DNA of 64,000 nt from Marinobacter sp. BGYM27 (GTDB lineage: Bacteria; Pseudomonadota; Gammaproteobacteria; Pseudomonadales; Oleiphilaceae), in contig JANZNS010000008.1 of the NCBI GenBank assembly GCA_025153445.1, positions 62,001-126,000 on the forward strand. The letters run 5' to 3'. The notes under the pieces were generated by a model, which searched no databases, was not told where the DNA came from, and worked only from the letters and a program-made list of their open reading frames with translations. Within the stretch, counting starts at the first letter, position 1; the number at the start of each line of letters is the position of its first letter. Below are positions 1-15,803 of this stretch, piece after piece. The translations under genes were made by a program, and so were the position numbers.

Positions 1-1
1 A

Positions 2-298
2 AAGCACCAGCACGAGGTTCTTTCTGCTGACAACGGCGCTGATGGCGTAGCCAAAGCTCGTGCAGAAAACCCTGATCTGGTCCTGATGGACGTCGTTATG
101 CCGGGGCTCAATGGTTTCCAGGCAACACGTCAGCTCACGCGCTCACCTGATACTGCGTCCATTCCTGTTGTGATTGTGACCACCAAAGATCAGGAAACCG
201 ACCGTGTCTGGGGCACCCGCCAAGGTGCAAAAGGTTACCTGGTGAAGCCTGTCAACGAAGACGAACTGATCAAAACGATCAATAGTCTGATTGCCTGA
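2..298 (+). CDS. pilH: PilH-type response regulator, 5'-truncated
   Basis: This is the C-terminal part of a single CheY-like receiver domain; the reading frame is open from base 2, so the start codon lies before the window. Visible are the phospho-acceptor region LVLMDVVMPGLNG (the Asp in LMD is the expected phosphorylation site), the Thr in VIVTTKD and the conserved Lys in YLVKPVNEDEL, followed by the last helix. There is no output domain. In known Pil-Chp systems PilG and PilH are paired CheY-like regulators immediately before pilI; position next to pilI indicates PilH, which acts on the PilT retraction side or as a phosphate sink for ChpA. The 18-base gap to the next gene indicates one operon. 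The assignment of PilH rather than PilG rests on gene order. Confidence 0.88.
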   Translation, partial: KHQHEVLSADNGADGVAKARAENPDLVLMDVVMPGLNGFQATRQLTRSPDTASIPVVIVTTKDQETDRVWGTRQGAKGYLVKPVNEDELIKTINSLIA

Positions 299-316
299 TC
301 CCCTTTTGGAGTAAGC

Positions 317-862
317 ATGTCCGCACAGGCTGCCCCTTTTGCTGTACTGACGGATATCGCCCAGCGAAGCAAATCCCTTGCGTCTGGTCTGCCGGCTCAA
401 CAGGAGGCTGTTGAGCTATGGAACGGTATCGGCTTCACACTGGCCGGCCAGCGCTATGTTGCACCCATGGGCGAAGTTGTCGAAATTCTACACGTCCCCC
501 GCTACACCCATGTACCGGGGGTTCGTTCGTTTATGCTTGGTGCTGCAAACGTCCGTGGCCGGTTATTGCCACTGATTGATCTCGCACAATTTTTTGATCT
601 GGGTCGCAGTTCCCGCAGCCAGCGGGATCGTCGTGTGCTGGTTATTGAAAAGGACGACATTTTCAGTGGACTGGTCGTCGACAGCGTCTCAGGTATGCAG
701 TATTTCGCGGTGGAAAATTTTGTGGGCGATCCCGCAGAAACACCCGAGATTGTCGAGCCTTTCGTAACCGGAGGCTACCGACGTAATGATGAAATCTGGA
801 AAGTGTTCTCTACCTTTGCGTTGCTGGAAGACGAGCGTTTTCAAGATGTTGCCCAGTGGTGA
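317..862 (+). CDS. pilI: CheW-like coupling protein PilI
   Basis: The product has 181 residues and a single CheW fold from about residue 35 to 175, with the typical stretches GFTLAGQRYVAPMGEVVEIL and VRGRLLPLIDLAQFF. CheW proteins bridge a chemoreceptor and the CheA-type kinase at the inner membrane; here the partners would be PilJ and ChpA. The ATG at 317 is preceded by GGAG at 308-311. It sits 18 bases after pilH and about 80 bases before pilJ. The first 30 residues are an extension before the CheW core. Length and gene order agree with PilI of pseudomonads. A second CheW-like gene (chpC) closes the cluster. Confidence 0.92.
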   Translation: MSAQAAPFAVLTDIAQRSKSLASGLPAQQEAVELWNGIGFTLAGQRYVAPMGEVVEILHVPRYTHVPGVRSFMLGAANVRGRLLPLIDLAQFFDLGRSSRSQRDRRVLVIEKDDIFSGLVVDSVSGMQYFAVENFVGDPAETPEIVEPFVTGGYRRNDEIWKVFSTFALLEDERFQDVAQW

Positions 863-942
863 TCAGGACGGCAGGGCCTGCTCACTGATGATCGAAAGAC
901 TCGACGGAATAACTTGCCAACGAAAAGGCCGGGAGCCAGAAA

Positions 943-3015
943 ATGAAAAATAGAGCCGGAAGATTCAATGCGGGACAGGGCGCCAACAAACTGGTCGCCA
1001 CGCTGATCTCAGCATTGATCGTACTAACCGTCCTGCTCGTTGCGGTGCTGTTTATTGTTAACCGCGACAGCCAGCATGACCAGGAATACATCGCTCACGC
1101 GAGTGAACTGCGGGTACTCTCTCAGGAGATTGCCAAGAACGCTTCTGAGGCTGCCGGCGGCACCCCCGAGGCATTCGACGAACTGCAGCGTTCGCGTGAC
1201 GAGTTTGCCGTCCTTTGGGGTTACATTGTCGACGGTAACGACGAAACCGGCTTGCCTGCGAGCGACCTTGCCGCAGACAGTGGCGTAGAAGCCAACTGGA
1301 ACACAGTTCGGGATCGTGCGGACACCATCATCTCTACCCGTGACGCGGTACTTGGCCTTCACGAAGTTGCCCTTACCCTGAACGAGAACATCCCCCAACT
1401 GCAGGTCGAGTACGATGACATCGTACAGATCCTGCTGGACAACGGCGCACCGGCGGAACAGGTGGCACTGGCCCAGCGGCAGTCACTGCTTGCAGAGCGG
1501 ATCGTGCGGTCAGTCAACAACGTACTGTCTGGCGACGAAGACGCGGTTATCGCAGCTGACCGTTTCGGTCGTGACGCCGCCCTGTTCGGACGCGTACTGG
1601 CCGGCCAGAAAGACGGCAACGTCGCCATGGGCATCACCAAGGTTCAGGACGAAGACGCGATCTACGGCCTTGAAGCGGTTTCCGAACTGTTCAAGTTCGT
1701 CTCCCAGAACGTTGACGCGATTCTTGAGGCCTCTCCCGACCTGTTTACTGTCCGTCGCGCATCCAATGAAATCTTCCAGAGCTCACAAGCCCTGCTGAAT
1801 GAAACCTCAGCACTGGCCGAGCAGTTCCGGGTTCAGTCTGAATCTCGCCTGATCAGCCCGACACTGGCTTACATCCTGCTGGCCGCACTGGCCGCCGTGG
1901 TCGTGATGATCGGTCTGACGATCTACCGCGCATCTCAGGAACGTCTTGAACAAACCCAGGAACAGAACGAGCAAAACCAGAACGCGATCCTGCGACTGCT
2001 CGACGAACTCGCTGACCTTGCGGATGGTGACCTGACAACCGAGGCCACGGTAACCGAGGACTTCACCGGCGCCATCGCTGACTCCATCAACTACGCGATC
2101 GACCAGATGCGCGGACTGGTACAAGCCATCCGTGGTACAGCGGTCCGGGTATCCTCTGCGGCCCAGGAAACACAGGCTACAGCGATGCACCTTGCGGATG
2201 CGTCCGAGCACCAGGCGCAGGAAATCGCCGGCGCCTCTGCGGCGGTTAACGAAATGGCGGTGTCCATCGACCAGGTATCGTCGAACGCTGCTGAATCTTC
2301 TGCGGTTGCGGAGCGGTCGGTTGCGATCGCGAAGAAAGGTGCCGAAGTCGTACAGAACACCATCCGCGGCATGGACAACATCCGGGAGCAGATCCAGGAA
2401 ACGTCCAAGCGGATCAAGCGTCTGGGTGAATCGTCCCAGGAAATCGGCGACATCGTATCCCTGATCAACGACATTGCCGACCAGACCAACATTCTGTCTC
2501 TTAACGCTGCAATCCAGGCGAGCATGGCGGGCGACGCCGGCCGGGGCTTCGCGGTTGTTGCGGACGAAGTACAGCGTCTTGCGGAACGTTCTTCTGCGGC
2601 AACCAAGCAGATCGAGGCACTGGTTAAGACGATCCAGTCTGACACCAACGAAGCCGTTATTTCGATGGAACACACCACTGCCGAGGTAGTGCGTGGTGCC
2701 CGCCTGGCACAGGATGCGGGTGTTGCACTGGAAGAAATCGAAAACGTTTCGATGAACCTAGCGGAACTGATCCAGAACATCTCCAACGCGGCACGCCAGC
2801 AGGCGTCCTCCGCGGCACACATCTCCAACACGATGAACGTTATCCAGGAGATCACCTCACAGACCTCATCCGGTACCAATGCGACCGCCAAGTCGATCGG
2901 TAACCTGGCAGAGATGGCCGCCGAGCTTCGCTCTTCGGTTGCCGGTTTCACCTTGCCAGAGGAAGAGCTGCCTGAGGACGAAGAGGAAGACAGCGACGTT
3001 CCCGTGGTGAGCTGA
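943..3015 (+). CDS. pilJ: Pil-Chp methyl-accepting chemoreceptor PilJ
   Basis: The 690-residue product is the transmembrane receptor of the type IV pilus chemosensory system. Residues about 17-39 form the first membrane helix, residues about 40-300 a helical periplasmic PilJ-type sensor region, and residues about 308-328 the second helix. A HAMP-like linker follows, then a long coiled signalling domain with the tip around residues 500-560 (NDIADQTNILSLNAAIQAS, then GRGFAVVADEVQRLAER). The tip departs from the classical MCP consensus (IQAS where many have IEAA), as is usual for PilJ. The C-terminus is acidic (LPEEELPEDEEED) and has no CheR-tethering pentapeptide. GGGAG at about 931-935 precedes the ATG. 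Neighbours PilI and PilK supply coupling and methylation. Confidence 0.94.
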   Translation: MKNRAGRFNAGQGANKLVATLISALIVLTVLLVAVLFIVNRDSQHDQEYIAHASELRVLSQEIAKNASEAAGGTPEAFDELQRSRDEFAVLWGYIVDGNDETGLPASDLAADSGVEANWNTVRDRADTIISTRDAVLGLHEVALTLNENIPQLQVEYDDIVQILLDNGAPAEQVALAQRQSLLAERIVRSVNNVLSGDEDAVIAADRFGRDAALFGRVLAGQKDGNVAMGITKVQDEDAIYGLEAVSELFKFVSQNVDAILEASPDLFTVRRASNEIFQSSQALLNETSALAEQFRVQSESRLISPTLAYILLAALAAVVVMIGLTIYRASQERLEQTQEQNEQNQNAILRLLDELADLADGDLTTEATVTEDFTGAIADSINYAIDQMRGLVQAIRGTAVRVSSAAQETQATAMHLADASEHQAQEIAGASAAVNEMAVSIDQVSSNAAESSAVAERSVAIAKKGAEVVQNTIRGMDNIREQIQETSKRIKRLGESSQEIGDIVSLINDIADQTNILSLNAAIQASMAGDAGRGFAVVADEVQRLAERSSAATKQIEALVKTIQSDTNEAVISMEHTTAEVVRGARLAQDAGVALEEIENVSMNLAELIQNISNAARQQASSAAHISNTMNVIQEITSQTSSGTNATAKSIGNLAEMAAELRSSVAGFTLPEEELPEDEEEDSDVPVVS

Positions 3016-3042
3016 TGACAGCGCCGGATGTGCGGCTGACTC

Positions 3043-3942
3043 ATGATAATGGCTGAAACGCGCAACGATAAATCTGCCGGTATCTGGACACTGCGCCCTC
3101 TTCCCGCAATGGATGAGGGCCAGTTCAAACAGTGGCAAGCGCTGCTGGAAAGCCGAACCGGCATGACCCTGACGTCTGACAGACTCTCCTTTCTTCAGAC
3201 CAATCTGGGTATCCGTATGCGCGAAATCGGCTGCGAAACATATCAGTCGTACTACGAGAAAGTCGTTTCCGGACCGAGTGCGGTCATCGAGTGGGCAACG
3301 CTGGTCGACCGACTCACCGTTCAGGAAACCCGCTTCTTCCGTGATACTGACGCGTTCCGGCTGGTGTCTGATTACATCATGACCCGGCCGCTGGAACACC
3401 TGAAACGGCATCCTCTGGAAGCCTGGAGTGTGGGCTGCTCAACCGGCGAAGAACCCTACACCCTGGCGATGTTGCTGGACCAGGGCATGAAGCATCTGGG
3501 GCTGAACCCCCTTTTCGGTGTCACCGGATCCGATATCAGCAAACCGGCCATCGAGAAAGCTCAGAAAGGCATTTTTGGTGCAGGCAAGCTGGTCACGACC
3601 GACCCTGCCGTCAGAGATCTTTATTTTCTGCCGGAAGAACGTAACCAGTGGGCCATCAGCCCGGCAATCAAGCAGCGGGTATGTTTCACGCGGCTTAACG
3701 TGCTGGACCTGAATCAGGCACCGATGCATGGCATGGACATTATATTCTGCCAGAACCTGCTGATTTACTTCCGCCGATGGCGACGTCGGGAGATCGTTAA
3801 AAGACTGACCGAAAGGCTCGCGCCGGGAGGTTTGTTGGTGCTAGGCCAGGGCGAGCTAACAGACTGGCAGCACCCGTCTCTGCAACGCGTGCCATCGGAT
3901 AATGTTCTGGCGTGGATTCGCCGCCAGACCGACGAAGAATAA
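3043..3942 (+). CDS. pilK: CheR-type chemoreceptor methyltransferase PilK
   Basis: This 299-residue protein is an S-adenosylmethionine-dependent glutamate O-methyltransferase of the CheR family that would methylate PilJ. The N-terminal helical CheR domain covers about residues 25-95. The catalytic domain follows with the SAM-binding loop SVGCSTGEEPYTLAML, the acidic motif TGSDIS, and DIIFCQNLLIYF, equivalent to the CRNVLIYF stretch of CheR. Two in-frame ATGs (3043 and 3049) are possible starts; neither has a strong ribosome-binding site, so translation may be coupled to pilJ 27 bases upstream. Gene order pilJ-pilK-chpA matches the Pseudomonas aeruginosa cluster. Confidence 0.92.
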   Translation: MIMAETRNDKSAGIWTLRPLPAMDEGQFKQWQALLESRTGMTLTSDRLSFLQTNLGIRMREIGCETYQSYYEKVVSGPSAVIEWATLVDRLTVQETRFFRDTDAFRLVSDYIMTRPLEHLKRHPLEAWSVGCSTGEEPYTLAMLLDQGMKHLGLNPLFGVTGSDISKPAIEKAQKGIFGAGKLVTTDPAVRDLYFLPEERNQWAISPAIKQRVCFTRLNVLDLNQAPMHGMDIIFCQNLLIYFRRWRRREIVKRLTERLAPGGLLVLGQGELTDWQHPSLQRVPSDNVLAWIRRQTDEE

Positions 3943-3953
3943 CCGGAGTGGTT

Positions 3954-11986
<8,033 letters not shown>

Positions 11987-11987
<1 letters not shown>

Positions 11988-13036
11988 TGACCGCTGAGGT
12001 CAGGCCTTTCAGCGTTGCTATTGTTTCGGATAGCGCGCTGCAGCGCCGGCGGCTGCAGGATGCAGTTGCCAGATTCGGGCTTGAGGTTTGCTTCACCGGC
12101 GACCCGGCCCGGCTCATCGGATACCCGACCGTACCCGATGTGCAGCTCTGGCTGGTGGCGCTTGAGGACGAAGCAGACCATCCCAGTCTGTTTGATTTTT
12201 TACTGGAAAATACCGAAGCCCCGATTCTGTTCGGCGTAGATGAAGCTCCCAATCCCGGCAGTACTGACTTTTTCCGTTGGGAACGACGCCTGCAGGACAA
12301 GCTGGAGAAGCAGCTGGGCACATTGGAGCAACTGGATGACCCGGTCAGCCTTGAGGCATTGAACCAGGATCCCCCGGTTGCCGAAAGCCCGCGACGCCCG
12401 ACCTGGATTCCGGAAGCGACCCGTGACCAGCTGGCCGAGGAAGTATGGGTTCTGGGCGCGTCGCTCGGCGGTCCGGCAGCAGTCAAAGCGTTTCTTGATG
12501 GGCTGCCGCAGGGATTGCCGGTTGGTTTTGTTTACGCCCAGCACATCGACGGCAACTTCACTGATGTACTGACCCGCGTACTGGGGCGTCACGCGCATTA
12601 TGCGCTGAAGCAGGCCGAACCCGATTACCAGGTTCGCAATGGCGATGTAGTGCTGATGCCGGTCGATCACGAATGGTATCTGGACAGCCGTGGCCGCCTG
12701 CAGCAAAAAGATACCGCCTGGCCCGGCCCCTATGGGCCCTCAATCGATCAGGTGCTGCTGAACGTCGCGGATCATTATAAAGACCGTTGCCATGCCATTC
12801 TGTTTTCCGGAATGGGTAACGACGGTGCCATAGCCGCCCCCTTGTTACGGGCCTATGGCAGCAAAATATGGGTACAAAACAGCGATAGCTGCGGCAACAG
12901 TTCGATGCCCGATTCAGTCGCAGCGACGGGCTGTACCAGTTTTGTCGGTGATCCCGTGCAACTGGCGCGAAAGCTCACCCAGACCATTGAAGAATCCTGT
13001 TTGCTCAAGCGCAAACAGCAACGTGATTCCGCCTGA
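11987..13036 (+). CDS. chpB: CheB-type receptor methylesterase ChpB
   Basis: The 349-residue product would remove methyl groups from PilJ. Residues about 8-110 resemble a receiver domain but lack the usual acidic pair (IVSDS instead of DD) and have no obvious phospho-acceptor Asp in LWLVALED, so it is a degenerate receiver. The C-terminal methylesterase domain (about 153-345) has the catalytic triad: Ser159 in GASLGG, His186 in AQHIDGNF and Asp279 in SGMGNDGA. The ATG overlaps the chpA stop by one base (TGATG), which indicates translational coupling. A GTG one codon earlier is an alternative start. Order chpA-chpB-chpC is the known one. Confidence 0.92.
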
Positions 13037-13046
13037 GGACGACACC

Positions 13047-13511
13047 ATGGCTGATAATTCAAAAGTCCTTCCCTGTGTGCTGATTCCGGTCTCCGACCGA
13101 CAGCTACTGCTCCCCAACGTATCCATCGCCGAAATCGTGGACTACGCCGAGCCCGAGCTATCTCCTGACAGCCCTGACTGGCTCGCGGGCTTCCTCAACT
13201 GGCGTGGCCTTCGATTACCCGTGATTTCCTACGACGCCGCTAACGGACTCGCCACATCGGTACCCGATAATGCCCGCGGTCGGGTAGCGGTACTGAACAC
13301 GATCGGCGATGGCCACGGCACCATGCCTTTTATGGCGTTGATTACCCAAGGCATCCCCAGCCAGACCAAGCTGATCGAAGAACAGGTCAACCGTAGCGAG
13401 GGGGAAACAGGCCCCGCCGATTTGATGGTTGTGGATGTTGACGGCCATACAGCCTACATCCCTAACCTGGAATACCTGGAATCCCTTGCCGTCGGTTCCA
13501 CTGCGGCCTGA
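13047..13511 (+). CDS. chpC: CheW-like protein ChpC
   Basis: A 154-residue single CheW domain protein closes the Pil-Chp cluster. Typical features are the start VLPCVLIPVSDRQLLLPN, FLNWRGLRLPVISYD (the equivalent of the CheW strand GxxLPVIDL), and the C-terminal LMVVDVDGHTAYIPN. The open frame extends much further upstream into chpB, but the ATG at 13047 is the right start: it lies 10 bases after the chpB stop and is preceded by GAGGA. ChpC is known as a second CheW homologue that may link ChpA to receptors other than PilJ. No chpD or chpE follows, so the operon appears to end here; I see no strong hairpin after it. Confidence 0.88.
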   Translation: MADNSKVLPCVLIPVSDRQLLLPNVSIAEIVDYAEPELSPDSPDWLAGFLNWRGLRLPVISYDAANGLATSVPDNARGRVAVLNTIGDGHGTMPFMALITQGIPSQTKLIEEQVNRSEGETGPADLMVVDVDGHTAYIPNLEYLESLAVGSTAA

Positions 13512-13533
13512 CATTACCTCCCATCAGTTCCGG

Positions 13534-13568
13534 TTTCCGCCAGCAATTAGCGATGTTATAATGTTTCA
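13534..13568 (+). promoter_or_regulatory. Probable zur-znuCB promoter with Zur-box-like sequence
   Basis: A perfect -10 hexamer TATAAT (13557-13562) lies 17 bases after TTTCCG (13534-13539). The sequence TGTTATAATGTTTCA at 13554-13568 covers the -10 and resembles one good half (TGTTATAAT) of the known gammaproteobacterial Zur box, while the other half is degenerate. A Zur site over the promoter of zur-znuCB would give zinc-repressed autoregulation. The -10 is clear; the operator is inference. Confidence 0.5.
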
Positions 13569-13591
13569 CTAATTTGCTGCCGGATCCCGTC

Positions 13592-14101
13592 ATGGTCTCC
13601 ACGCCTTTACCCTATCGCCCCCATAATCACGCGGCTTGTGTCGAACAGGCCCTGGCCGATGCCCGCCGTATCTGCACGGATGCCAGTGCCCGGCTAACAC
13701 CTACTCGTGAGCGGGTGCTTGAGCTGATATGGCAATCCCACAAACCGCTCGGTGCGTACGATTTGCTGGCGGCACTGACCCTTGACGGACACAACGCGGC
13801 ACCGCCGACCGTGTACCGGGCGCTCGATTTTCTTCAGCAGCATGGCCTGGTACACCGGATAGCATCATTGAATGCCTTTACCGGATGCACCCACGCCGGC
13901 GACCACCACACCGGATTTTTCCTGATTTGTCGCCAGTGCCATAACGTTCTCGAGTTGGCCTCGCCGGATCTCGACGGTGCCGTGGAGCAGGCCGCCCAGG
14001 CTCAGAAGTTTGCGGTAGAAAAGAGCACGATTGAAATTGCCGGACTCTGTCCGGCCTGCCAGTCAGGCACGCCGCCCGAGGGGACCCATTGCCATGAGTG
14101 A
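13592..14101 (+). CDS. zur: Zinc uptake regulator Zur (Fur family)
   Basis: This 169-residue Fur-family repressor has a winged helix from about residue 30 to 95 (LTPTRERVLELIWQSHKPL, then PPTVYRALDFLQQHGLVHR). A C-terminal dimerisation and metal domain follows, with His-rich THAGDHHTGFF and two CxxC pairs (CRQC and CPAC) for structural zinc. The CxxC pairs and the following znuCB genes identify it as Zur rather than Fur. The ATG at 13592 is preferred to the in-frame TTG at 13574. It overlaps znuC by 8 bases, so regulator and transporter are co-transcribed. Zinc-loaded Zur would shut off the operon and, elsewhere, znuA. Confidence 0.92.
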   Translation: MVSTPLPYRPHNHAACVEQALADARRICTDASARLTPTRERVLELIWQSHKPLGAYDLLAALTLDGHNAAPPTVYRALDFLQQHGLVHRIASLNAFTGCTHAGDHHTGFFLICRQCHNVLELASPDLDGAVEQAAQAQKFAVEKSTIEIAGLCPACQSGTPPEGTHCHE

Positions 14102-14906
14102 AGCGCTGGTGACACTGACCGATGCTTCGGTCCGATTCGGCGATCTGGTGATTGTCGACGCGATTAATCTGACCGTCAGCCGCGGCGATATCGTCACGGT
14201 GATCGGTCCGAACGGCGCAGGCAAAACCACCCTGATCAAGGCCGTGCTGGGGCTTCAGCCTATCTCAACCGGCACCCTCACCCGGGCTCCGGGACTGCGG
14301 ACCGGCTATGTGCCGCAGCACATCCAGTTCCAGCCCACGCTGCCGCTCACCGTCAAACGCTTCATGTCGCTGACCGGTGCCGCTCCAGCCGCCTGCCGCG
14401 AGGCACTGGAGCGAACCTCAGTGGCGCATCTTTATAACGCGTCCATCCATCACCTGTCCGGCGGCGAAATGCAACGGTTGCTGATTGCCCGTGCGCTGGT
14501 ACGCGAACCGGATTTGCTGGTACTGGATGAGCCGGCACAGGGCGTCGACGTCAACGGCCAGGCGGCACTCTATGATCTGATCCGCACATTACGTGACACC
14601 CTCAACTGCGGCGTCATCATGATTTCCCACGATCTGCATCTGGTTATGGCCGCGACGGACAAGGTGCTGTGCCTCAATCAGCATGTGTGCTGCAGCGGAT
14701 ATCCCGAGCAGGTTTCCAACGATCCGGCTTTTGTTGAGCTGTTCGGGCGCCATGTGGCTGAAAGCGTGGCGGTTTACCACCACCATCACAATCATCGTCA
14801 TGATCTTCACGGCGATGTGGTCGGCCACCATCACGGCCACGGCGACCATCACCACGACCATCCCTCCCACGACGCCAAGGCCCGAGACCACCATGCCCCT
14901 CATTGA
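14094..14906 (+). CDS. znuC: Zinc ABC transporter ATP-binding protein ZnuC
   Basis: This 270-residue ABC ATPase powers high-affinity zinc import. Visible are Walker A GPNGAGKTTL, Q-loop VPQHIQF, signature LSGGEMQRL, Walker B LLVLDEP and the switch His in MISHDLHLVM. After the ATPase core (about 225 residues) comes a His-rich tail with HHHHNHRH, GHHHGHGDHHHDH and DHHAPH, probably a cytoplasmic zinc-binding or buffering segment. The start ATG at 14094 lies inside the end of zur (8-base overlap), and the tail overlaps the start of znuB by 14 bases. The substrate-binding partner ZnuA is not in this window. Confidence 0.94.
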   Translation: MSEALVTLTDASVRFGDLVIVDAINLTVSRGDIVTVIGPNGAGKTTLIKAVLGLQPISTGTLTRAPGLRTGYVPQHIQFQPTLPLTVKRFMSLTGAAPAACREALERTSVAHLYNASIHHLSGGEMQRLLIARALVREPDLLVLDEPAQGVDVNGQAALYDLIRTLRDTLNCGVIMISHDLHLVMAATDKVLCLNQHVCCSGYPEQVSNDPAFVELFGRHVAESVAVYHHHHNHRHDLHGDVVGHHHGHGDHHHDHPSHDAKARDHHAPH

Positions 14907-15708
14907 TTCGATCCTTGGCGATTTTTTCTGGCGGGCATTGATCGGGGGCCTCGGGGTGGCCATTGTGGCCGGCCCCCTCGGTTGCTTCGTGGTGTGGCGC
15001 AGAATGGCCTATTTCGGGGATACCCTGTCACACTCGGCGCTGCTCGGAGTGGCATTGGGTACACTGTTCCAGATTCAGCTCAACCTGAGTATCGCGCTGG
15101 TCTGCGTTGGACTGGCCCTGGTGCTGGTGATGCTGTCACGTAACCGCGCACTGGCCACCGATACCCTGCTCGGCATTCTGGCCCATAGCGCGCTGGCCAT
15201 AGGCCTGGTTACGCTGAGCTTCATGCCCGACGTCCGGGTTGATCTGACCGGTTATCTGTTCGGTGACCTGTTGGCGATGAGTCGTGCCGATCTCGGCTGG
15301 ATCTATGGCGGGGCGGCCGTCGTACTGGGCCTGCTGGTGTGGCTCTGGCGAGGCCTGCTGATGAGCACCATCCACGAAGAGCTGGCCAAGGTGGAAGGCC
15401 TGCCGGTGGAGTGGCTGCGACTGACATTAATGCTGATGTTTTCACTGGTCATTGCGGTGGCGATGAAAATCGTTGGGGTACTACTCATCACCGCTTTGCT
15501 GATTATTCCCGCCGCCACCGCCCGAAGGCTGGCCAGCAGTCCGGAGCGCATGGTGATTGTGGCGATCATTCTGGGCATGGTTGCTGTCAGTGGCGGGCTT
15601 TCGATGTCATGGTACCTGAACAGTCCGGCCGGCCCGTCCATCGTGGTGTCGGCGTTCCTGTTGTTCCTGCTGGTCTATGGGCTGGTCAGCGATCGCCGTG
15701 CCGGCTAA
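14893..15708 (+). CDS. znuB: Zinc ABC transporter permease ZnuB
   Basis: The 271-residue product is an ABC-3 family integral membrane permease with about eight to nine hydrophobic helices. Family stretches include FFWRALIGGLGVAIVAGPLG near the start, MAYFGDTLSHSALLGVALG and the late MKIVGVLLITALLIIPAATA. It forms the channel of the ZnuABC importer with ZnuC. The ATG at 14893 is chosen because the ABC-3 fold starts here; an upstream in-frame extension only reads through the His codons of znuC out of frame. The 14-base overlap with znuC indicates coupled translation. Confidence 0.93.
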   Translation: MPLIDSILGDFFWRALIGGLGVAIVAGPLGCFVVWRRMAYFGDTLSHSALLGVALGTLFQIQLNLSIALVCVGLALVLVMLSRNRALATDTLLGILAHSALAIGLVTLSFMPDVRVDLTGYLFGDLLAMSRADLGWIYGGAAVVLGLLVWLWRGLLMSTIHEELAKVEGLPVEWLRLTLMLMFSLVIAVAMKIVGVLLITALLIIPAATARRLASSPERMVIVAIILGMVAVSGGLSMSWYLNSPAGPSIVVSAFLLFLLVYGLVSDRRAG

Positions 15709-15803
15709 CCAGGACATACAAACGCGACACTGGACGCTTTACCCTGCAACCACCTAAAGTATTGAGGACGGTATTACCGAGTTGATGGCGATGGAGAGCC
15801 CCT

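Noticed and set aside
2091-3164. Long open frame (357 codons) on the minus strand across pilJ
   Set aside because: It is antisense to a clear chemoreceptor with strong codon bias; the Ser/Ala-rich product resembles no protein and no ribosome-binding site is present.
3912-3953. Upstream GTG start for chpA giving 14 more residues
   Set aside because: The segment overlaps the conserved pilK end and has no ribosome-binding site, whereas the ATG at 3954 has GGAG at the right spacing.
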